Origin: Symbiodinium natans
Lineage: Eukaryota > Sar > Dinophyceae > Suessiales > Symbiodiniaceae
Reading direction: 5' to 3'
DNA: 64,000 bases
NCBI GenBank assembly: GCA_905221605.1
Contig: CAJNDS010000558.1
Coordinates: 463,501 to 527,500, forward strand
The notes beneath the pieces were generated by a model that worked only from the letters and a program-made list of their open reading frames with translations, did no database searches and had not been told where the DNA came from. Made by a program: the position numbers and the translations under genes. Of the stretch, positions 1 through 10,900 are shown piece by piece. Each line of letters opens with the position of its first letter. The stretch's first letter is position 1.

Positions 1-1260
1 AGGGTTTAGGGTTTCGGGTTCAGCGTTCAGGGTGTAGGGTTTAGGGCAAGTTTAGGGTTGGAGGGCGGATGGGGGGGGGCTGGGGGGTGAGGGGTTGGGG
101 TTTAGGGTTTGGGGGCTTGGGGGGCTTAGGTGCTTGGAGTTTGGGGCTTTTGAGTGTTAGTTTGGGGTTAAGGGGCCCGAAAAATGGGCTCTCATGGTTT
201 AGGATTAGGAAAAGTGAAGCTTTGGGATTTGTAGGTTCTATACCCTGGTATAAGGAATAGCATGAACCAGCCCCCAGGGCCTAAAATACTAAAAACTAAG
301 GCTATATAGGGACTGGGTCACTAGACCCAGGAGCAACGAAGGAAGTAACAGGGCGCCCCGTTTTGGTTTACAAAGTGGCTTGTAAAGGGAACCCCTAAAC
401 CCTAAACACTAAACCCTAAAAACCCTAAACCCTAAACCCTAAACCCTAAACCCTAAACCCTAAACCCTAAACGCCCCAACAAAAAGGGAATCAGAGCCTC
501 CTCTGGGATCTACTTCGAGGTTCATGGGACGCAGTAACCCAATAAGAACTGCACTTATGATCCAGCTATGACCCGATTTTGGTACTTAAGGGGCTTATAA
601 GTGGGATAGAACTACATTTAGAATTGGGTTACAAGTACCCTGAACCTCCAAGTCTTGGACCAAGTCAAGGTCCCTAAACCCTAAACCCTAAACCCTAAAC
701 CCTAAACCCTAAACCCTAAACCCTAAACCCTAAACCCTAAACCCTAAACCCTAAACCCTAAACCCTAAACCCTAAATACCCTAAACCCTGGAGAGCTGCG
801 GATGGCAAGCTTTTAGCCCATGCAGCTCCCGTGCGTGGACCTGGGGAAGGTACCTCAGCCTTCCTCCGAGCCAAAAGTATGAAAGCCCTAAACCCTAAAC
901 CCTAAACCCTAAACCCTAAACCCTAGACCCTAGACCCTAAACCCTAAGCCTAGAAACTGTACAGCTCAACGTCTAACATCCTGAATCCCAAGCCGCACAA
1001 AACCCGAAACCCTAAACCCTACACCCTCTACCCTCTATACCCTCGCCCCAAGGGTCTTGGCTCAGGACCTCACTGCCATGGGATGATGGCAAACCGTCTC
1101 GGACTTCCGTTCTAGGGTTTTGAGTTTACTGGAGGGTTTAGGGCTTTAGGGTTGGGGCTTAAGGGATCTAGTATCTAGACCCGAGAGTAACCTAGGAATC
1201 CAAGGGGTGCCCTTTTTGGTTTAAAGGGGCTATTTGAGGAACCTAAACCCCGCAAGAACA
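1..1260. repeat. Telomere-type arrays with short spacers
   Basis: TTTAGGG units at 1-170, CCCTAAA arrays at 391-470, 672-780 and 888-945. Spacers include a family-F2 palindrome (513-650) and an F4-like piece (305-390). No exon found with confidence; a GC-rich piece at 785-880 might hide one. Confidence 0.8.
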
Positions 1261-1334
1261 GGTAATAAGCTCCTACTCTGGCTCATGGTCTCTCTGTGAG
1301 GACGAACTGCTAACTGAGCTTGCGGCTGCTGTAC

Positions 1335-1367
1335 CAGGCGGCTCGCAGCCGAATTGCCCGTCCGGAC
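1335..1367 (-). CDS. Exon-like island
   Basis: 33 nt reading PDGQFGCEPP between CGAG then GT and G then GT, phase 1 at both ends; the same frame remains open for about 60 more bases with Ala/Ser. Not recognised. Confidence 0.3.
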
Positions 1368-2036
1368 CTCGTCCAGTCCGGGACTGAACATGTACACACA
1401 TCGGGCACTTTGGGGCTTAGGGTTTAGGGTTTAGGGTTTAGGGTTTAGGGTTTAGGGGTTAGGGCTTTCGGGCTTCGCGTTTCACCTTGCAGGGCGGGTC
1501 TCGGAGCCTTGGCGGTCTCGGAGCCTTGGTGGTGTATATTTTATATAAGGCACAAGCCACCAGAAAGCCCTGTACCAGCCCCTAACACAAAACCCGAAAA
1601 CGGCAGATATCGAAACTCGAAACTTAAGCCTCCTAACTCCAGGACCCCTCAGCCTGAACGCTACAACAGCCCATAAAGCCCTCAAAAACGTCAGGAGGGG
1701 TTCCCTACCTTGCCCCCAAACAACCACCCCAAGAATTAAGGCCTACAGTAGGACAGAACATGTGGCAGTGCACCTTTCGGGAGAGGTTCGGGGACGGCTG
1801 CTTGGAGGTTCATGGTACTTAGTAACCCAACGAAAACTGTACATATAACCCAATGAAAAACCCAATCAGGGCACTTAAGAGGCTCATCGGAACCTCGAAG
1901 TATACCCTAAACCCTAAACCCGAAACCCGAAACTCGAAACCCGAAACTCTAAACCCTAAACCCTAAACCCTAAACCCTAAACCCTAACAGCCTAAACCCT
2001 AAACCCTAAACCGAGCACGCGAGTCGCCTGTGTCGC

Positions 2037-2111
2037 CTGCACCACGGGAGGAGCCCCTGGAGCCGTGGCCGCCGGCACAGCCGGCGCTGGGGTAACAGCT
2101 TGCTGAGCGGC
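2037..2111 (-). CDS. Exon-like island, 75 nt, Ala/Pro-rich
   Basis: Exactly 25 codons, CCAG then GCC to CAG then GC; reads AAQQAVTPAPAVPAATAPGA then PPVVQ. Low-complexity linker composition. Its first 28 bases are duplicated upstream at 2151-2186. Confidence 0.5.
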
Positions 2112-2480
2112 CTGGCGGTTTGGGGTTTCGGGTTTAGGGTTTAGGGTTTAGGGGGTAACGGCTTGCTGAGCGGCCTGGCTCTGGCCACACATGGGTTGGG
2201 GGTTTAGGGTTTAGGGTTTCGGGTTTAGAGCTAGGGTTTAGGGTTTGTAGGGTTTGGGGTGTGCAATGTGTGCCTTTACCTTAGAATCAGGGGGTGCGGT
2301 CTATGTCACGCGCTCGCGACAGCATCTAGTAGCCCATTTAGGGCGTACCGAGTTTCAACCCCCCCTTTACAAGGAGGCTTCTTGTTCTTCTTCCCTCACC
2401 TTGCCAACGCTTTGAACTTTGTCGATCCAGTTCTGAAGCGCACAGGACAAAACGAACAGGGGTAGCAGGGCCACCGGCCC

Positions 2481-2582
2481 CTGGTAAACCCTAAACCCTA
2501 AGCCCTAAGCCCTAAACCCTAAACCCTAAACCCTAAACCCTAAACCCTAAACCCTAAACCCTAAACCCTAAACCCTAAACCT
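2481..2582. repeat. CCCTAAA array
   Basis: About 14 near-perfect heptamers with CTAAGCC variants at the left end. Confidence 0.9.
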
Positions 2583-3399
2583 TGCCTTTTGGGGTACCCT
2601 TTTTGAAGAGCAACCCAGGCCAGAACGAGCGACTCGGGGTTACGCCATGAAGGGACCAGTGCTGCTCCAAGCTTGCGGTGCAGGGGTCTGTGCAAGGTGC
2701 TCTGCCGCCCTAAGGTCTAGGGCTTATGTAGGGCCTTGGCCCCTGAACCCATAGCCCCCTTAGGAATGCTTTTGTGTTTTGTTTACATACAACCCAAGGG
2801 AATTATGAAATATTAATGTCCTGAAGGTTCTAAGCGGAGGACAGGAACCTCAAATCTACAAGCCCCAAATCCTACAAGGTTTAGGAGCTAGTCCTAAGAA
2901 CTTGTACCCCGTTTATCCCCGAATAGAATTCCAGCACCGAAAAGGGACCCCCCCGCCCACAAAAAAAGGAAAGCCTACTAGGTTCAGGGTACTTCTAACC
3001 CAATAATAAGTGTCGTTACAAACCCACTTATAAGCCCCTTAAGTGCCCTAATGGGTTATAATTGGGTTATAACTACAGTTTTAATTCAATTACTAAGTAC
3101 CATGAACCTCCAAGTACCCCTATTTCGGAAACGCCCCGATTTAAGGCTCAGAAAGTCCAAGACGCCCATGGGTTCGCCACGACAGGGCGAGCGCTCGCCT
3201 GTGCGACAACTCTGTAAAAAACTTCGGAGTTGTTTGTTGGGGTTTAGGGTTGTGGGTTTAAGGGTTCAAGGGTTTAGGGTTTAGGGTTTTGGTTTTTGGG
3301 TGTAAGGGTTAAGGGTTTAGGGTTTGCCAGAGCCCAACGAAGCTCGAATCCCCAACAAACCCTTTACCCCAAGCGCCAAACCACTCTAAACTCTAGACG

Positions 3400-3790
3400 T
3401 ATAAAACAAGTTTTAAAACACCAGATTCTGATACATTAAGTTATTGATGTTGTTAATTACTTTATTTTTTATAACCGGAAACCCCGGGACTGCGAAAGAT
3501 GCCTGAGGAGGGATGTTGGAACGCTTTGGCTCAGCTTAACGGGTTCGGAAATAGTATATTTAAATCAATGAATACATAAAGGATTACACATATATACATA
3601 TATGTATATATATATATATGCACTAAAAATATCAACAACGAATAAACCAATACATAAGTACATACATAAAAACAAATGCATAAATATCAATTAAACAGAT
3701 GAATAAACGAATATATATATATATATATAATGTATGGAGAAAATACATATATATATATATATGTATACATACGCTAAATCACAGGGTCAA
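3400..3790. repeat. AT-rich stretch with TA microsatellites
   Basis: Several TA runs, for example 3592-3620, 3712-3728 and 3748-3763, in AT-rich DNA. A similar run lies at 4088-4190. No coding signal. Confidence 0.8.
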
Positions 3791-4208
3791 ATGTACTCTT
3801 TTGCGCAAAGGCGGAGGAGCATGAACACCAAATCTGCCTCCGTTACACAACACGCACCGAGACATCACGATAGGGCTTAGGGCTTAGGGTTAGGGAGCCG
3901 TTCGCACCATTCGAGGCCTGCAGCAATGGAAGCAGCTCAGACAAACACGAGACGCCTCCCGAACCCTAAAACGTAAACCCCAGAGCCCAAACACCAGAAC
4001 CCCATGGTAGCCTCAAGGTTTCGGGTTTGGGGTCTCTCAGCCTATAAAGAATCCCGCCCCAAATGGGACGATAGTGTAGAGAAGTGACCATATATATATA
4101 ATATAGTACAATATTATAAATACATTTTAATACAAACACACATATATATATATTTATTTATTTATTTTGGTTTATATAGTGACACACACACACACACATA
4201 CGCGGTGC

Positions 4209-4283
4209 CTGCACCACAGGCTGGGTGCTCAGCAGCGGCTGTCGCTGCGGGCGGCGCTTGCAGAACTGTGTGAAGCAGAAGGC
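4209..4283 (-). CDS. Exon-like island, 75 nt, Ala/Pro/Gln-rich
   Basis: Bounded by GAG then GCC and CAG then GC. Frame 0 ends LLSTQPVVQ; frame 1 reads LQAPPAATAAAEHPACGA. Same length and same PVVQ-type end as the island at 2037-2111, so the two may be repeats within one protein. Confidence 0.4.
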
Positions 4284-4302
4284 CTCCGTCGCCAAAGTGG
4301 AG

Positions 4303-4394
4303 GGGTTTAGGGTTTAGGGTTTAGGGTTTAGGGTTTAGGGTTTAGGGTTTAGGGTTTAGGGTTTAGGGTTTAGGGTTTAGGGTTTAGGGTTTAG
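4303..4394. repeat. TTTAGGG array
   Basis: About 13 perfect heptamers directly right of the exon-like island at 4209-4283. Confidence 0.95.
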
Positions 4395-4936
4395 GGCCGA
4401 AGGGCTTCCAGAGACAGCCCTAAACCTGAAACTTTAGCTACATCTGTTGAGTCACAGGCACAGGGTTCCGTTGGCAGGGGATACCCAGGACCATGACTCA
4501 AGCGCGACTATGATCATCACTTCAACTTCATGTCAGAAGTATTCCTAATTCCGGCACATGTCCCTTTCTCCGAGTCCAGGGTACATAGGTCACTCTCTAG
4601 GTATAGGCTCCGAGTTTTCGTTTAGGGTTTAGGGTTTAGGGTTCAGGGTTCAGGGTTTAGGGCTTAGGGTTTAGGGTTTAGATTCAGGGTGGCGTTTCAG
4701 AGCTTCGAGGCTCAGAAGTACAGACAAATCAGGGACACGTCCCCACAATCAAGCGTAGAGTCTTGGCGCAGACCTTCCTAATCCCTAAGCCTTATAAGCC
4801 CTAAACCCTAAAACCCTAAATGGGTTTAGGGATTTGGGCTTAGGGTTTAGGGTTTAGGGCCCCTAAACCCTAACCCGAAGTCCTAAGCCCTACATCCTAG
4901 ACCCTAGGTCATAAGCTTAGCCCTGAATCCCTAGAC

Positions 4937-4960
4937 ACTCCCCCCCCCCCCCCCCCCCCA
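4937..4960. repeat. Poly-C tract
   Basis: Run of more than 20 C. Confidence 0.95.
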
Positions 4961-5377
4961 ACTCCCGCAACTTTGCAAAACTTGCACCAACCTCCTCAAG
5001 CCGAAACATGCCTAGACCCCAAGATTCATTAACCCCCCGAAATCTTAGGTTGGCCAGTAACCTAGGATTAACAAGGGCGCCCTTTTTTGCTTGATAGGGA
5101 ACCCAAAACCCCCAAAAAAGGGAACAAGCGTACTACTGGGCCCCGGAAGCCTCGACCCTGAAGCCTAAAGTTTCTTACCCTCGGAGCCTCAACCCTAGAA
5201 ACCCGAACCTAAACCCTCGGAAAATCAACCCTGAGCCCGATAGAAACCCTATAAGCCCTATAAACCCTAAACCCTACTTGGAGGTTCATGGTCCTTTGCA
5301 ACCCAATGATATATATATATATATATATCTACACTTGGAACTGGGTTACTCAGTACCCTGAACCTCTATACTACCCT

Positions 5378-5445
5378 AAACCCTAAACCCTAAACCCTAA
5401 ACCCTAAACCCTAAACCCTAAACCCTAAACCCTAAACCCTAAACC
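5378..5445. repeat. CCCTAAA array
   Basis: About nine perfect heptamers; a TTTAGGG/TTTGGGG array of mixed units faces it at 5530-5715. Confidence 0.9.
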
Positions 5446-5470
5446 TCCAAGTTATATGAACCCTGAAGGC

Positions 5471-5520
5471 CAAGTCGCGGCAGCACCGCAGGCGAACAAG
5501 GCGGCAAAGGCAGCCGCAGC
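5471..5520 (-). CDS. Exon-like island, Ala-rich
   Basis: GC-rich unique 50 nt between CCCAG and a GC donor, flanked by CCCTAAA (left) and TTTAGGG (right). Phase-0 reading is AAAAFAALFACGAAAT; other frames are open. Not recognised. Confidence 0.35.
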
Positions 5521-5839
5521 CTGGGCTCGGGGGTTTAGGGTTCAGGGTTTAGGGTTTAGGGTTTAGGGTTTGGGGTTTGGGTTTAGGGTCTGGGGTTTAG
5601 GCTTTGGGGTTTAGGGTTTGGGGTTTGGGGTTTAGGGTTTGGGGTTTAGGGTTTTGGGTTTAGGCTTGGCGTTTAGGGTATAGGGTTTAGGGTTTAGGAT
5701 ATAGGGTTTAGGGGATGAGGAGTACATGTTTATAAGCGTCTGCTTAGGGTTTTTGGTTTAGGGTAGTTTGGGGTAACTAGAGCTACAGTCGGCCATAAAC
5801 TTGTCTGGGGCTCTTACAAACTTTAATTCTACTAGCCAT

Positions 5840-7385
5840 GAACCTTCAAGTAGGTTTAAGGTTCTGGGATTTTTGGAAGGTTGGTCGTAAAACCCTCTGG
5901 AAAATATTCCTGAACATGTTCCTCTTATCAAGAACTAGACCAAAGGGGAACCTAGGCATAAAAACGGTGCTCTTTGTGGTTTACGAGAGGATTATAAGGG
6001 AACCTAAGCCCCCCAAAAAACAAGGAAACATCTTCGAAGGGCCCAGATCTATAGGGCTTTCATGGGTCGCGCCTTGGATCTCCGGGACATTGCAGGCTTT
6101 TGGGGTTTCTGAATCAGATTGTGGCCCCCTAAGCGTACTGCGGGGCCCTGACTTCTTGGATACCTCATCTCAAAGCCCTGCCCCACGCACGACATATTCT
6201 TCTAAATGGACCAAATGCCACGGGCTTTGAACCGAAACCTCCACCCTGAGTCGTACTTGTGATTGGGGTTTGGGGGTAACCTGGGGTCCAAAATCACCTG
6301 CTGCATCACTCTAGGTTGGCTGTGAAGGCCCTCTGAAAGAGATTGCGAGATAGAAGCCTTCTTAAAGTCAGGAAAAACCAAGTTTTATTGAACCCTAAAC
6401 CCGACACCCCAATGCAAGTTGTACCAGGGCGAAAAGCTGCAAAATTGGTACAAAGCCCTACAATCAGGGAAACCCTGAAGAAGCCTGCCTTGAACAACGA
6501 GCCCTCTATCCGATCCGTCACGATCTCCAAACCCCCAAAACCTTCCCCTAAACCCCTAAACCCCTAATCCCCTAATCCCCTAAACCCCTAAACCCCTAAA
6601 CCCCTAAACCCTAAACCCTAAACCCCCAAAAAACACAAAGCTGAATGCTCTGCTCTGTATCCCGAAACGATCCGAAGCGCCCTAAACCCAACACTTGCTC
6701 TCCAGCGACAACGGTGCCCGGGTTGGGATCCCATGTGCCCGGTACCACCTCCCATCATCAAGACTTCTGCTTGACTTGGGTTTCGAGCTTCAATGAGGTT
6801 AGGCTCATGATTTTCGGGACTAGAGTGTACGGCTTGTTTGAAGGCTCGAATGGGTGAAGGAAAGGGGGGAGACGTACCTTTAGGGGAGCTCTTGAAAGGT
6901 CTTATGGGGTACCCTGCCCCTTTAATTTAAACCCTGTAAGAGTCGCAAAAGTTGCAGCAAGCACCTGACAGCAAAACCTATCAGAAACCTTGCAAGTCTA
7001 CGCCCTAAGCCCAAGAAGCCCATAAGCCCTAAGCCCTAACCCCAGAAGCCCTCGAAGCCCTAGAAGCCTCAGAAGCCCTACAAGCTCCGAGCCTGAGCCC
7101 TACACCCCAAGCACAGCACTACTCCCTGTTACTGCAAGAGGACAAGAGGAAAGCAAAGGGGAAGGGCGACCTCTCAAACAATGACATCCCGACCCCTTGA
7201 ACACTTGAGTTCATGTAGAGTTGCCTTAAGGTTGAGGGCTTTGGGCTTTGTTAGGATTGAGGGTGGCAAAAGGCCCGGGAGAACAAATGGGTCCAAGGGC
7301 CTTCAAAGGGTCCCCCTAAGCGGTTACTGCAACTCATGTGTAGGATTTAGGGTTTTAGGGTTTGGGGCTTGGGGTCTTTAGGGTT
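5840..7385. other. Spacer without recognised gene
   Basis: Holds an F4-like fragment (5935-6020), CCCCTAAA variants (6545-6625) and unique DNA. Frames on the + strand at 5838-6230 show no protein-like signal beyond length. Confidence 0.5.
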
Positions 7386-7687
7386 TAGGGTTTAGGGTTC
7401 TGATACGTCCGTGGCGGGCAACTCTGTCTGCCTCTGCGCCCCATTCTTCGACCCAGATCCTATCTGCCCCTATACCTTGGGGACCAGACGAGCCCCCAAC
7501 CTTGGGGTCATATCTCCAAAACAACTATATCCCTATCAGGGTATGTGAACCCTAAACCCTAAACCCTAAACCCTCAACCCTCAACCCTAAACCCTAAACC
7601 CTAACCCTAAACCCTAAACCCTAAACCCTAAACCCTTTTAGGGTTCATTTGGTCCGCAAGGTGCTTGTTAACCCCTTGCGCCCGCGC

Positions 7688-7752
7688 CTTGGATCGGTCC
7701 AGCACGGGGTAGGAGCTTTGTGAAAGGATCCCACACTCACCTGTGCCGTAGC
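7688..7752 (-). CDS. C1A protease exon, C-terminal strand
   Basis: Reads YGTGECGILSQSSYPVLDRS; G.CGI.....YP is the family end. The acceptor AG is in a degenerate telomere-type unit (AACCCATAG). The end is unsure: the frame stays open past 7688 with further GC and GT donors. Confidence 0.9.
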
Positions 7753-9963
7753 CTATGGGTTTAGGGTTTAGGGTTTAGGGTTCAGGGTTCAGGGTTCAGG
7801 GTTTAGGGTTTAGGGTTTAGGGTTTAGGGCTGCCTTGGTTGCTCTTGAACCCCCCAATAAAAGTTTAGCGTTTAGCTCCCTTAATATGAAATTAGAGGAA
7901 CTCCAAAACTCCTAAAGTGCTAAAGTTGTAGTAAAGCCCCACCTAGCGGCTTGCACCAACGCCCCTACAAACCCTAAACCCTAAACCCTAAACCCCAAAC
8001 CCAAAACTCCAAACCCTAAACCCTAACCCCCAAACCCCAAACCCTAATTAACCCCCAAACCCCAAACCTTCAGACCAAAAACCTTCAACCCTCGGAAGCC
8101 CACGAAGCCGCAATGGCACTTCTAGGAATTCTTCGTCTCGGGTGCTGGGGGCATGAGGGGCTTCTACGCGACTTAGAATTCCGGGCTTCGAGGGTTCTCG
8201 TGCAACCTCAAACAGCTCGAAACCCTCGGAACTGAAGGCCTGAACCCCTAGAACCTCAAGCCTGAAACTCTAAAACCTCCAAAACAACCACACCCCGGAA
8301 ACCCCCCAAGGCCCTAAACCCGAAACACTATAAGCCCTAAGAGCCCTAAATCCGAAACCCAAAACCCTATAAGCCCTAAGAGCCCTAAACCGGAACCTCT
8401 AGAGAAACCCTGACATCGAAAGCTCGACAGCAGCCGGCCTGCTGGCCCGGAGGCACCGCGGGCCAAGCGACCAAAACCTCAAAGGATTTCTTTCCACTTG
8501 GAGTTTCAGGGCACTTACGACCCAATGATACATGTAGTTGAAACCCTCTTCTAAGCCCCTTAAGTGCCCTAATTTGTAGAGTAACACTTGGGTGATAAGT
8601 ACAGTTACAAGTGGGTTGCTAAGTACCATGAACCTCCAAGTAGGTCTTAGGGTGTAGGGTTGAATCGGCATTCTGCCCCCCCTTTGCCCAGATTGGTTTC
8701 AGGGTCGGGAGCTATGGGTAAACCCTGAACCCTAAACCCTAGAGCTTTGGCGCATGATCTCCTTATGGGGCTTAAGGGGGACGAGGGCTCTATGGTGTGG
8801 AATACAAAATTAATGTAAATGTAAAAAGATGTGTATATATATATAAATATGTAGAGAGAGATACATGTACAATGGACAGTTATAATAACAATAAGAAAAT
8901 ATTCATATGCGTATAATAACAAGAAAGTCTTAAATGATATCATACAACAACAAACAGGGGTTTCCTGCAGGGGCATACGTGCGGGATAAACAAAGGGACC
9001 GTTGTAGGCATCCTCTCCCCCTCTTAAGCCTTTAAGCGCCAGCGAGGCGTTGAGTTAGCCAGGTTCCCCAGGAACCCAGGATTAAAAGGAAACCCCTCTT
9101 TTGCTTCTTGAAATGTTACACGGCAACCCTGAGCACCAAACTCCCTCAACCCCTTAGACCCCTTAACCCCCCCTAAACCCCTTAAACCCCTCAAACCCCT
9201 AAAACCCCTTGAACCTCTTAAAACCCTTAGATCCGCAAAACCCTTATACCCTTAAACCCATAAACCCTTAAACCCCTACCCCCCTACAGCCCTTAAACCC
9301 CTCAAACCCTTAAACCCGAGCCCTTACACAAGGGCGCCCAAGTTGACCGAATGCGGGAAAGGTGCCCGACTCTCCCCATTCGAGGCCCCAAGAGTTCTTG
9401 ATAATCCAGTATGGCTGTCCTGGTTTAGGGTTTAGGGTTTAGGGTTTAGGGCTTAGGGCTTAGGGTTTAGGGTTTAGGGTTTAGGCTCCTGGCCTCTAGG
9501 GTTCAGGGTTGAGGCACCGGAAACCCTTCGAAACTTCGAGCAGCACCCATCTCACCCAAAACTGACAGGGTGGGGCTGGGAGGGGTGAGTAAGTGTAATT
9601 ACAGGGACCGCTCTAAAGTCATGCCAGCAGTGGGGGGACAGGGCGCTTGAGATAAACCTAACCCCAACCCTAAACGCTAAACGCTCAACCCTAAACCCCA
9701 AACCCTGAACCCTTAACCCAAGAGCAGTCGGGTGCAAGGGGAAGCCTTGAAGACTGTGAGGTGCCACAGAAGAGTTTGCAGGTTCAAGGGCTTGAGTTTC
9801 TTTATGGGGATTCCGGGCTTTTGGGGGTTTAGTTTTGGGGGGTTAAAGCCTAAACCCAAACCCAAACCCAGGGCCCTAAGAGCTCCTCCCTCGGTGCCGT
9901 AGCCCACGAGGAGCACCCCGTGATCCAGCTTGGTACCACAGCTTACGCCAGTGATGATGCCAC
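7688..9963 (-). CDS. C1A cysteine protease, C-terminal half (His, NSWG, SSYPV exons)
   Basis: Three phase-matched exons carry what the right-hand gene lacks: CGTKLDHGVLLVGYG with the catalytic His, YWIIKNSWGLEWGE with the catalytic Asn, and CGILSQSSYPV. No exon for the preceding parts of the fold was found between 9,964 and 12,655. It is therefore either the far end of the same gene as the exons at 57-63 kb, with the ABCG gene lying inside, or a truncated copy. A few residues seem missing between the second and third exons. Confidence 0.88.
8500..8643. mobile_element. F2 palindromic element
   Basis: Terminal CTTGGAGGTTCATGGTACTT-like arms with inner AACCCAAT...ATTGGGTT, and centre AAGGGGCTTATAAGTGGG. 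Other copies: 513-650, 1795-1900, 2983-3116, 5277-5372, 10194-10326, 11102-11290, 26071-26214, 33508-33618, 45533-45698. Confidence 0.85.
9366..9419 (-). CDS. C1A protease exon, catalytic Asn
   Basis: Reads QPYWIIKNSWGLEWGES; Asn of NSWG is catalytic. Acceptor CCAG then GA; donor G then GC, phase 1. Confidence 0.96.
9886..9963 (-). CDS. C1A protease exon, catalytic His
   Basis: Reads GIITGVSCGTKLDHGVLL then VGYGTEG. The His of LDHG is catalytic. Acceptor GGAG then GT (phase 1), donor G then GA, phase 1. Confidence 0.95.
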
Positions 9964-10024
9964 CTCCATCCGGGTTCGGCTCGTTTCCCTGGTGTTGTTT
10001 AGTCCTAAATACTAAACCTAAACT

Positions 10025-10150
10025 GAGGGGTTCCCTACTACCCCCTCCAATACTACCCCCCTATGTTCCCCCCCTAAATAACCTTAATTAGGCTCAATTG
10101 TCCCTACAAAGCCTTAATTCTGGGGGTGGGGGGAAGTAGTAGGGGACCCT
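10025..10150. mobile_element. F5 palindromic element
   Basis: Arms GGGTTCCCTACTACCCCC ... AGTAGTAGGGGACCC. A second copy at 31851-31998 contains TTTAGGG/TTTGGGG units inside its left arm. Confidence 0.8.
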
Positions 10151-10399
10151 AACCATTCTAGATACTTGCCCGACTCCGAAGCCGTGAATCCTATTTGGAG
10201 GCTGAGGGTACTTAGCAACCAGTTATAAGTGAAGTTATAACCCACATATAAGCCCCGTAAGTACCCTAATAGGGATATAACTGGGTTTTGGTTCTAGTTG
10301 GGTTACTAAGTACCCTGAACCTCCAAGTACACCCTACCCTCAGACGCTCCTCCCACAGTATCCCGCACCAAACTGTTGGCAGCCTCTCCCGGTAATGAT

Positions 10400-10900
10400 G
10401 CTAAGAATGGGTCTTATATACAATCTGTATCGTTTACATCTAATACCTTATAAAAATATTGGACAATAACCTCTGTCTGTATATGTATGTATGCAACTAT
10501 AATACATATACATATATACATATATACACACATACATATATATATATATATATATTACATATATATATATATATGCAGACACACACATATGTACACACAG
10601 AACATACAGGATGATATATCTGTATGACGATATAGAGTATGTACACATGTACATGCAAATAGCCTATTCATCCATATACTATCTCATAAATGTGTGATAC
10701 GCTATACAGATAAATCAAATAACATCTGTAATGTCATAAAGAACATATTCTGAATAGTCTAGAGGTATGCATGCGCATAGATTAATACATATTAGTTAAT
10801 GCATAGTATGAAGTTGAGACAGTATAGTATACTGTATTGCATAGTCTATGACATTGTATATCTCCGAAGACAAACAAAAAACAATACATGATATGCAGTT
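10400..10900. repeat. AT-rich region with TA and TACA microsatellites
   Basis: Dense TATA and TATG repeats, strongest at 10500-10580. Lies in the spacer between the ABCG stop and the His exon. No exon seen. Confidence 0.8.

Noticed and set aside
1-800. The left edge as a chromosome end
   Set aside because: TTTAGGG and CCCTAAA arrays appear in both orientations through the whole window and are interleaved with exons, so nothing marks this edge as a telomere.
10335-10400. Minus-strand IITGRGC resembling the start of the protease His exon
   Set aside because: Similarity covers only about a dozen bases and the following LDHG motif is absent.
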